From positions 1 to 37,132 of IMG/VR virus record IMGVR_UViG_3300047353_000607: a stretch of 37,132 nt of DNA, one strand, 5' to 3'. Shown one piece after another: positions 9,901 through 21,900 of the stretch (within the stretch, counting starts at the first letter, position 1; every line of letters begins with the position of its first letter). Below the pieces are notes generated by a model. The model had not been told where the DNA came from, did no database searches, and saw nothing but the letters and a program-made list of their open reading frames with translations. The translations under genes were made by a program, and so were the position numbers. Source of the DNA: a virus.

Positions 9901-12900
9901 CTGGATTATTACCTAGTTCTACACTGAAAGTTGCATCTCTGCCGCCATCTATAAGATTGCCGTTAACTGAGATTACAGGTGTGCTGTAATATCCGCTACC
10001 AGAAACAACTACATCAACCTTTGTTACATCTCCCTTTGTTCCTAAATATGTTTTTAGAACAGTGCCTGATCCACCGCCGCCGGTTAATGTTAACTCTGGA
10101 GGTGATGTATAACCTTGACCACCATCAACTGGAGTTACGCTGACAATGCTATAGCTACTATTATCTAACCAATTTTTATTTGGATAAGTTTCTAGATCAG
10201 GAGTTGTTCCTACTAGTACATCATCAATAACTTTAATATTCTTTGGTAATATTTTACCTTCTATAGCATTATAAGATGCTGGTAAGTCAAAATCAGTTGT
10301 TACTGTTTTTGTAGGGTCTAAACCCTCATACGCACTTAGGTATTCTCTAATTTTTGTTGCAAACGGTTTAACTTCTTTAACATATGCTTCGTAACTTGGA
10401 AGGTTATCATTGTTAAATGTAATATCTTCACGTAACGAACCAACGTTATGTTTAGCTTTTATAAAACTAGTTTTAAACGCCCAATCTACGTATGTTTGTT
10501 CTGAAAATACATAACGCAAACTTGCAAAAAATAACTTATTAAATTCAACTAATAGTTCATCAATTAAAATATCATCTTTTATTGTGTTTAAAATAATTCT
10601 AAGTTCTTTAATTGGTTCACTGTCAAACACTTTAGTATCAAAACTAATTGTATCAAACCCAGTAAATGCTGCTTCTGAATCATATAACGTTTCGTTAAAT
10701 TTAATTGTACCGTTTTGTCTACCAATAGTTTTATAATTTTGTGTATAATCTTCGCTATCGCTGGCTGATATTTTTTCAATTAACAGCCATCCGCCTGTAC
10801 CAATATTTGATATTTTTACAACACTTCCAACAGGATTATCTAAACTTGTTAATTCATAACTATTGTCAATAAGGTAATCAATGTCAGTTGCTTCATTATA
10901 TCCTGTAGCATACCAATCAATATATTTCCAAAATAAAGATACATTATAAGATTGACTTTTTATTCTATTCCAGGCTCTATTTTCTCTTTGATAAAGAGCC
11001 CATTTACCTAGCAAAGTTTCATCAGCTTTAACTAATACAGAAAAATTTCGTACAGTTAAAATAGTACTTGAATCGTAATATGTTCCTTCTTGCAATACTG
11101 TTACAGATATTATTTTACCTGCTCCGTCGATTACTGGCAATAATTCTGCATCTGTACCTTTGCCTGCTATTGATATAGTAGGAGGATATCTGTATCCTTT
11201 ACCAGGATTAATAATAGTTACATCTGTAATTTTTCCGTCTTTGATCACAGGAGATAGTACTGCTCTTTCAATTTTGTCTGTTCCAACTGTTGCAAGATCT
11301 GCTACTGTTTCTACTTCAACATCATATAAATTACTAGCTGTAGTTAATATCGGATCGTTTAACGATAATTTGCTTATATCTTTATCGTCAATAATTAAAT
11401 TCTTTGTAAGAACAAGGTTTACACGCTCAATCACTTGTTTTAGTGCTTCGTTTTTGTTTTTAAACCAAGACTGTCGAGGTCTATTAAGTGACCCGTATTT
11501 TTCTCTGTCACTAAGTGTTGGATCTGGTACTATTCTCGATTGTGCATCATATCCGATTAAACTATCAAACCATTTTATAACAACATCTGGATTTGGTTGG
11601 CTAGTTTCAAGGCCTTCGCTAACAATTTGATATTGGTTATGAATATTTTGGTTTTGATTTTTAATTGTCCAAAATTGTATATTAATGGCAACATCTGTAC
11701 CTTTTATCAAAGGTTCGCAGTTATATAGTACAAATTTTTCTGGTGAAATAAGTGCAACAAATCTATGTCCTTTTGCTGCAGGATCAGTAATATATTGTGC
11801 AATTTCTCTAGTATCAATTTTTCTAAATTCAACATTAGGAACAATAGTTTTATCTGTTACCCAGAAATAATACATTGTTTTGAAAGTTTTTAAAATTTCA
11901 TTGTATACTCGTCTTGTTGAATACGATGAATCTCCGTATAAACTTTTACCACTATATCCTTTAGAAAACCCAGTTTCAGTATCAGACTCTGCGTCCCAAG
12001 CACTTGGAAGTACATCTGATTCTACCCATTCGTAAACATTAATTGAATTTCCTTGAAATACTTTGTTCCAAGATTGTGTTGCATATTGAATACTACCTTG
12101 ATAAGGATTAGTAAACTTGGCTGTTGTTAAGTTCCACCAAACTTCGCCGACTTGTTTTGGTCCCCAAGCAGATGTTTGATCTTGTATTGCACTAATACTA
12201 CTAGAAGTAGTATAAACTGCAGGATCAAAATATGTTTTATATGTAAGTTCTTGCTCCGCAGGTCCTGCTACTTTGCCTTGTATTGGATCTATGTAATCAA
12301 GATATGTAAGTAATTCGTTTTCTTTAATGTTATATAAAAATATTTTTTTAATTTTTTCTACATCAACTGTTTTGTTTGAAGACCTATATGTTTCCCACAT
12401 CTTAACATCTTGATCTATTCTAAAATCAACTACTTGGCCTTGAGAATTTTCATCAACTTTAGTTTCTAATCCTGTATAAAAATGATTAAGTTTTGCTAGT
12501 ATGTTTCTGCCAAACGTATTAACATCCGAATCTGGAATTTGAATAGTTTGTGCAAACAACATACCTGTTGGAGTTTTTTCGTATACAAATACTACGCCAA
12601 CATCTTTTCTTTCTTCAACTATTTCTGTAAAAGAATTATCAAATCTAGTGGTATTAGAATCAAATGTAGTTGTTTCAGTTGAATCAGCATTTCTCGAAGT
12701 TACAAATAACTTATTTCCGTCATATTGCAACTCCCAACCAAATCTTTCAGCACGTTCATTGTTAGGACTTTGTAAATCTTGTAAGAATGTAAACACACCA
12801 TTAACTTGATGATAAATCGAAACTTTACCTTGATCGGCATTGTAATCATCATTAAATGGTTCTGAAATTGCTATATACATACCATCATCTGATATTGCTA

Positions 12901-15900
12901 TTGCCTTTCCAAAGCCGCTAGTTTTATCTGGTGCTTGTATTTCTTGGCCTCTTTCCCAAAAGCCATTATTTTGCCGATATACAACAACTTGATTAGTTTT
13001 ATCATTATCGTATAATGCATTAGCAATTAGTACATCACCGTTTTTATTAATATCAAATTCACTTCCGAAGGTCGAAAGTAACCCTTGATCAAGAACTGTG
13101 CTTCCGTCAGTACTGTCGTTAATAACACTAGTGCCTGAAGAGTTTGGTATAAATCCAACATAGTCAATTAAATCATCTGTACTTGTCCAGTCAGTTGTAT
13201 TAAATGTGCCTGGTGCTAAATTAGTTTTTGCTACATATAATACTCCTGTTCCGCTCACCGCAGGATTTTCTCTGTAAACAATATCGTTAGTAAAATAACT
13301 TATACTTTCGTTAAAGACACCTTTGTACTTTTTGTTTTTCGCATATTCCCATGTATATGTAATACCATTTTCAATGCCAGTCTTAATAAAATAGATTCTA
13401 CCTGGTGAAGATTGTGTCTGTGTGCCTTCGGCATGCACCATTGTTCTATACAAGCCGTTACTAGTTTTTGCAATTTTAATATTGCTACCAAGTTTAAAGT
13501 TCGACTGTTGTTCAGGAACAGTATATGTACCAATTTCATCATATCTGCCCGGAGCAGATCTACTGTATACTGTGTATAGTCCTTGGTTAGTAAATCCACT
13601 TGGTGTTCCTGTTGATTCTGCCGGAATTCTATAAACTTGTTCCCAATCGTTGTTTATACTACTTGGTGGATTTGGTAATCTAGGAATACCTAAAACATTT
13701 CCTTCAGTATACATCCAATATTCAACTTCATTAATATTATCTTCTGCACTTAATGTAATAGGATTTCCGCTATCAAACACTAGCATTTTACCTATTCCAG
13801 AAGGTGTATACCCTAATGATGTAAATTGTATTTCGCCCATTACACGATCGGTTTGATAATTTACATCAGGATCACCTGGTGTAGCCAAGTATTCTATTTC
13901 TGCATTTTGTCCATAGTCGTCGCCAACACTAAATGTACCTACTAAATTTTTTACAAATATAGTGGCATTTAAACTGTTTCTTTGATAAAATGTTACTTCA
14001 GCTGTTGCTCCAGTTGTTAAATCACGAACTGTATCACCTACTCTTGGCTCAAAAGGATTATCTGATGCATCTGTTTTAGTAAAGTCTAAATTAATGTATC
14101 CGTCCCATACGTCATAAACGTTTCTTGTTGTGTTTGTAACTGTAGAACTTAATCCTATTGTAGTTAGATCTTTGAAGTCACCGGTTGTGTATTGCGGTAA
14201 TTGGTTAACATAAACACTAACTGGATCACCTGGAGATATAGTATCACTGAGTGCTTTAGGAGCTCGCATTACATATAAGTTACTTGAGAAAGTAGAATTA
14301 CTTCCACCTGCTCCAGGTAGCCCTCTATATGTTAACGTTCTTATATAACCAGTAAAAGTATTTTGACTACTAATATCAGTTGTTAAATAATCCAAACTCG
14401 AATAATAGTATCTACCAGTTGGAGTACTATCTGATATTAGATCCCAGTAAACTAATCCGGCGCCCTTGTCAATATTTGTTGTAGACGAAGTTGGTGTATA
14501 CACAGGTGTGTCAATCCACCAATATCCACCCCAAACTGTTGAAGTGTTGACAGGGTCTACTGGTCCTTGTTTAACATATTCGCCGATAAAGTCGCCATCG
14601 TCTCTAAATAAACTATCGCTAGTATTAAATGAACCGTTTACATCTCTTAGATATATTAGTATTTCAGCGCCTACTAATTTAGTATATTCAACTGTACCAG
14701 TAGCAACCGGTGTTTGTAAAACATCTCCTATATCAACAGCGGTTGTACTACTATTAACATATAAAACTTCGTCAATTTTCTTTTGTATTGTATGTTCTTG
14801 ACTTAAAAATGTATCTGTGATTACTGCATGACTTCCGTTAAAAGGTGCCCTCGATGCTAAAGCTGATAAGTCTTGGTTTCCGTATGTTACTGAATTCCAT
14901 TGCAATCTTACCTGATCGTTTATTCCACTACCTTCATACAACGAAAACGGTGCTCGAACAAGTATATGGCTTGTTGGTAAACCATTAAATGCAAGTAAGT
15001 TATTATTAGGATCAATTGCATAATCCCCAACAAGCAATGTTGGAATAAAATCTGTGCTATTATTTTGCAAACCTGCAGCTTCAATATTTTCAACAACCGA
15101 ACTAAAACTATTGAATACAATATTATCTTCTTCGCCTTCAATATCAATTTTGGCACGCCATAACCCTTGATCTTTTCCAACTATACTATTTTTAGGATAA
15201 TCAACAGCTGATTGAAATGCTCCTGAATATTTTGTTTTTACATTTGAAGCATTAGGCGAACCGACTACAACATATTCACCGTCTGGACTTATTGCTAGGC
15301 CTGCTCCAAAACGCTGTCTATCGTTACCAAACTTAAAAGGTTCAATAGTTTGTGTTAATATATATGTCAATGCATTAGTTGGTCTATTATATACATAAAC
15401 CTTTCCGTCAGCGTCATCTGGTGTACTTACTAATAATGTAGTATTTCTATCGTCAACAGCTATTGATGTTCCAAAATTTGATCCATTGTTTATCCACTTA
15501 CCAGTACGGAAAGTATGTGCTGTAAAACTAGACGAGTTTGTTGGTATAGTTAAGTCAGGATCATCATATAACTGGAATGATGATGATGTAATAGTTCCGC
15601 CAACATATTTTGAAGTACTATTAAGTTCTACAGTACCTTGTATATCACTAAACGTTATTCTATCATATTTTGATAATTTATGAAATCCTTGATTAAAAAT
15701 AGTAGTACTAGCAACATCTAAAGTAATAGATTCGATATTTCCAGATGCATTAGATACTGGATTATTAATACGCTGATGATCAATAAATGAATTAGTATTC
15801 TTATATACTGCCCATTCATTATCGTCAGTTATTGAATCAATCCATAGTAAATCTTCACCGTGTAGATTTTTTTGTACAATTTTGTTTGCTTCAACAACAT

Positions 15901-18900
15901 TTGTTGCTCTAACTTTTAAAAATACCGTTATATTGCCAACTAGGTCACTATCTTCAGTAGTTTTTGGAGAGTTAGTTTCTACAGTTATAACATTGTTGTT
16001 TATACTATCAATTTTATAAAATCCGTCAAGGTTAAGACTTGTACTATCATTATGTATAGCATTAATACCGATGATATCACCTTTTACAAAATCTTTAACA
16101 TTTATGTCTACTGTAATGTCAAATGTTGCTTCACCCTTTCCAATTTGGTTTATTACATAAGGAGTGTCAATATGTTTATATACTGTCCAGTCTTTATCTT
16201 GATTTCCAACCCAAATATATGCATTTTTTGCAATATCAGCAAAATTAAAGTCAAGTATGTTTTCGTAGTTAGTTACTATTCCTCTAACATCTTGTTGATT
16301 TACATATCCTGCATTTTTTGTGTAACTGTCAAAAACATATTTTGCAGGCAATGGTTTATGATTGTAATTTTTAGATTTTTGGTAAACTTCATATGGTTTA
16401 ATTCTATAAATTAAATCGGTTTCTCTACCTGTAGTTGAATTTACTAGTTCTATAGGCTGCGGCACTAGTCTAAACTTTCCTTCGTCTAGTCTAAAAATAA
16501 CATCGTCAAAGCCTTCGCTGGCTCCGTATTGGCCATCTTTAATAGCCCATTCTTCGTAAAACTCTAAACTATCCTTGTCGTCACTTGCAAGTGCATCAAA
16601 CAATTTAGTAAGAGCATTCTTAGAACCTTTGTCTTGAATAAATCCTTGATAGAATTTGTATTGACTTACATCATCGTTTACAATGTTTTGTAAATATTGG
16701 CGTTTTTGATAACCAATTAAATGCTGTGCCATTTTTTGCTGTTCAACATCAAAGTTGTCTGAATCTAAATCATAAAAATCAGCAAATTGATTTGTTTTAT
16801 ATTCAAAGTTTGCATAAAGGCCGCCTTCTGGTTTTTCAGAAAGTACATTCCAATTCGTTGCATCAAAGGTTTGAGATCCGGGTACTTTCTTAGGAGCACT
16901 ATAATAAAATTCTTTATTTTTAACAACAGCACCAATATTATAATCTTGCCATTGCTCCCATTCTACAATATTAGGTTCGTCAAATATAAAACCAGGAATA
17001 TTTAAACTTCCGTCCCAGTCTGTTGTTCTATAACCTAGTATTTTAATTCTTTCTTGTCTATATCCAGGTTGCTGATCAAATATTACATCGCCAAAAACTG
17101 TTGCGTTATCAATAATAACTACATGTTCTTTTTGTACTAAGGGCAACGATATAAAATAAATTCCATCTGCTGTATTTTTTGGACCTATGCTAAATTCATT
17201 AGGCGATCTTCCAAGATTTGCAAAATCTTCTACAAGTTTTTGTCCATCTGCTTTTAATAATCCATAGCCGTAAAATCCGTCAAATATATTATCAACCATT
17301 GAATAATTAGTGTTTATTTTAATTTGTTCGGCTCCAGGACTAAGTGTAATAACACTGCCAGCAGCCCAATTTTGTGTAGTCCAGAATAAAAATTCGTTTA
17401 CACAATGCCTCCAGTCAAGAACCACTTTGCTATCTCCTTGGAAATAATCAAAAACAAATCCTTCACTTTTTAAATATTCTCCGTATCCTAATAAAAAGTC
17501 TACAACATCCTGTATTCCAGTTAGTAACGTACCATAAGGCATTTCATTAATTATATTATTTGTAAATTGTTTTCTAATAAAAGCTTCTCTTCCGCCTTTT
17601 AATGGCAAAGCAGCTAATTTAGCAAACTGTGTTTCATCAAATAGTTGTGTGCTTTGGTGTTGTGTTTTTGTTCTATAGTAAGAACCTTGGTATTCAACAT
17701 TTTGACCTGCAACATATGTTTTATTACTATCCCATTCAACATAGTCTTCACTTATTCCGCCAATATTAATACTTGGATCGTTTTGTTTAGATACTGCACT
17801 AAAATATTTAAATATGGTATTATTAGGACTATACCCTTTAATTACATATCCGTCTGTTCTGCGTTCAATAATTACACCACTATATTCTACAGTTTTTACA
17901 GGTGAGCTTGTATTTAAAAATATTTGATAATTTTCATCTGGTACAAATACATTACCTTCATTGGTTGGAGTTCTACTATCAAGTATTAATTTAAACTTTT
18001 CTATGTCAGTAAATCCCGCTAATTTAAAACCAATTTGATTGTCTATACTAGTAATATTTTCTTTATACTTTGCATAATTCTTTAAGACATCTCCGGCCAT
18101 ATAAGAAGCTATGTAATTTATTAGCCCGCTTGTAAAAGTTTGAGTAGCATCTGATGCTACACTTGGAAATACTAAGTCTTTTAAAGTGATTCTTTTATTA
18201 GTAGGTTTATATACAATAGCGCCTGCACTATTACGTATTTGATTAAATCTATCAAATCCTGTAGAAAATATTAAACTAGGCTTATTAATTATAAATGCCT
18301 TGATTAAACTAAATGCATAATCAGAACTGTTTCTCCACGCAGACTCTACCGGTGCGCCGTCTCCAAATACAAAACTATTAGATATTGAGTCAGGTTGGTA
18401 ATTACTAATCCATCCAATACTTAAAGGAGGTAAAAGGTTTCCGTTTGCATCTGATGGTATATTTGCTAACAAATTTGGTCTTACGTATTTGTTTAAAATT
18501 TTATATTTTACACCCGGCTGCCTTAGAATACCATCTTGTAAGTCAGTCCACATTAATAAGTTATCTTTAGTATATGGTGCTGGACCATATTGTGTGTCCC
18601 ACCAACTAGGCTTTATTGTAAGTCCTAGCATTTCCCAAGGATGAGTATGCGGACGGTCTGTATCAAATGCTCTTTTATAAATTTGTCTCCAAAATCCTGG
18701 TAAAGTACTTCCGCTTGGTGAATTAGATTTACTATAATTAAATGTAAATGTATTTGTTCTTTCAAAAAAGTTATGTAAAGTATAATCTGTATCTATAAAC
18801 TTACTCCAAGACAAGAAGTTACTTAACATTGACTTATTAATTTCACTAAACGACATTCCGGTTTGTCTATATTCACCTGGAACTAAATCATTTATATCTA

Positions 18901-21900
18901 AAAGTGTTGGGTCATATTTTATTTTAATATTATTAAAAATTCGTTTTTCTAATTCTAATAATAAATCATCTCTATAATCATTAAAAGCAACAAACCTACT
19001 ACCATCATGTCCTTGAATAAATGATGTTGTTGTTAGGTATGTATCATCACTATATAACATTGGTTCGTACGCAGGATACAGTCCTAATTTAGTAGGTGTT
19101 GGTGGCACATAACTTCCGTTAGTAGTTTCGTATTCAAAAATGTCTATTACATCATCTTGTGCCTTTGTTGCTGTTACAACAGCAAATCCATCACTGTTAA
19201 ATGTATAATCTTTGTTATATACTAATTGAATGTTATTTTTGTAAACACTAACGGCTTTTTTCGATAATGTATTATTATCAAACACTTCACTTAAAGCAAA
19301 AAATGTCTCGTCAGCATCTAATATAGTATATGATAGTTTTTTGACAGCGCCAGTTGGTACCATATCACTAAAATAAAACGGCATTTCTTTACTTTTTACA
19401 CTATTGATAGTTTGTAATATACTATCTACATGATCTTTAGTTGAGCCTTGAAACTCAGAATTTAATGCAACTTGTAAAAATTCTCTTTTAAATCTGTTAT
19501 ATTCAGTTCTTGCATAATCTAACGATTTTATAATATTACTATCTTTATCAGTTATATGATAAAGAGATAAATTCATAGGAGCACTGTGCTGTAAAAATCT
19601 TCTTCCTAGATCTGATAAGTTACTAAGATCTCTTAGATTACCTGTTCCAGGAAACACACCAGCAAAATTATCTAAATTTTCAACAATAGTACTAACATGA
19701 TCATTAACTTCTCCTAGTGTAAATTCTTTAAGATTTTCATTCTTAGGATTTCTTTCTAATGATGTTGGTATTTCATAAAATCCATTATCATTTTTTAAAG
19801 TTTTAGATTTAGTTTTAATAACTATGTCATCATTAAGTACAAGTGTGTTATTAAAATTTATTTGTGCATTGTTTTGATTATTAGTTGTAATAGTATAATC
19901 AACATTTTCAAATTGTAATTTATTATTAAGATATACTCTCACCCATAAATCGTTTAAGAATCCGCTGTTGTTATATACGTCAATTTCAAATCCAGTTGTT
20001 GTGTTATCAAAAACATACTGTCTAATAACAGGTTGCTCAGTTAGTGTTGTAACTTTTTTCCAACCAGTTACTGTTTCAAATACATTTAGATCACTATACT
20101 TTCTTAAAAATCCAACGTCTGTATTAACTTTAAAAATATTATTTTCGTTAGTATACGTCATAGTATCTTGAAGAATATCGTAATTAAACACAATATCTCC
20201 TACATTAGAAATACTACGATAACTTAAAGGAAATCCTAATTCAGTATCTGATGGTCCTGTTCCTTGTTTATAACTAAACAATTTATTACCGCTAAATGTT
20301 GATGCTTCGTATGTACTAGTATCTGAATAACTTTTTCCGTTACTGTCAAAAATATCAAATAATGGCGGTTGATTAGTATTTGTCTTTTGCTGTGTTTCTT
20401 GCCACGTTCCGTTTTGGAAATACAGCATTTTACCTTTAAATGTATTACCATTTAGTGCAAGTACTGTTTCGTTTTCTTGAGGAATACTATCTGATACTTC
20501 TTTAAGTGTAATTTGATTATTTGTTGACTCTCCGCCAGCAAACTTAATAATGTCAACTTCGAATATTCTACCTTTTACAAGTATATCTGTATCTGCTGTA
20601 AAAAGAATACGCATACCTTTAACAATATCAATTCCGTCAATGTTGTATCCTATTCCGCCTTCAATAGTACTAAAAACATCTGTGGTAAAATTATCAATTA
20701 GGTCAACATCTTTTTTAATTTTTGTACCAAAATTATGTAATTTAATATCTGCTTCAAATTCAATAATTGGTCTTTTTGCACGTTGTAGTTGATCTAAATC
20801 AGAAGGTTGATTGTTTTGTGCTGCACTAGTTTCAATTACACTTTTATGAAACCATCTATTATATCTTGCCCAAAGATTTCCGTCTTTTGCTGAACGGTTA
20901 ATAACCAAATAATCTTTCTTAGTTGGAAAACCAATTGCTTTACCAAACGGCAATCTGTCAAATCCGTTAGCATCAAATGCTATTTCAACATCGTCTGTAA
21001 AATCTGTTGGAACATTAAGATTAGTTTCGGATACAAGTTTAATTTTATCGCCAACACCCTCTACATAAAATGCACCTTCTGCATAAGAAGCTGGTTCAAC
21101 TTCGCCGGTAAAAAATATTTTCATTCCGTTTGATAACACAGCACCATTACTTGCTTTATAAGTTTTCTTTCCAAGTATTTCTTTTTCAACATCAATAAAT
21201 GTTGCTTCACTAATGTCTTTAACAACAATAGTTCCGCTTGCTTGTAAATCGTTAGATGCCATATAATAAAGTATATCTGGTGTGTCTGTTCCAAGTTGTA
21301 GTGTGCTTACGCCTTTTTCTAATCCTTGAACACTTACACCTTCTAAAACAATTATACTTGAACTATCTAAATCATACCCTTCGTCAAGAGTCTTTTTAGT
21401 TTTAATTGTAAACGGTAAATTTGGTGTATCTATATCAAACTTATAAGTAATTCCTCTATATAATGTAATAGTAGGATTATTAGTTAATCCATCAGGACTA
21501 AAAACATATGTATTGTTATCTACATTATCACCTATACGTACAGTGTATGTACTTTCTACATCTATAGTGTTTCCTGGTACTCCAAAACTTTGAGGACCAT
21601 TTGGCAACCAATAGTATTCTCTAAAATTAGTAAGTTTGTCCCAATCTACATGAGGATCCCATGCATAATATTCTTGTTGGTTTAGGATACTATGATCGTT
21701 AGTACCTTTGTTAAAACTATCAAGCTGATTAACATAATCATTATAATCTTTATAAAATGTTACATTGCCTAAATTGTCTTTTACAATACTAGCTGGTTCT
21801 AATTGGTAATTTTCTCTGTCAGCACTTACATCAGATACATAATTATCAGTAGAAGAAAAAGCCTTTGCTGTTTTACGTCCAACATATCCATTTAACTTTT

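Noticed and set aside
16052-16414. Plus-strand 120-residue Ile/Phe/Cys-rich frame resembling a membrane protein
   Set aside because: It is antisense to the giant gene, in an AT-rich stretch. The hydrophobic composition is an artefact of reading Asp/Asn/Lys codons in reverse.
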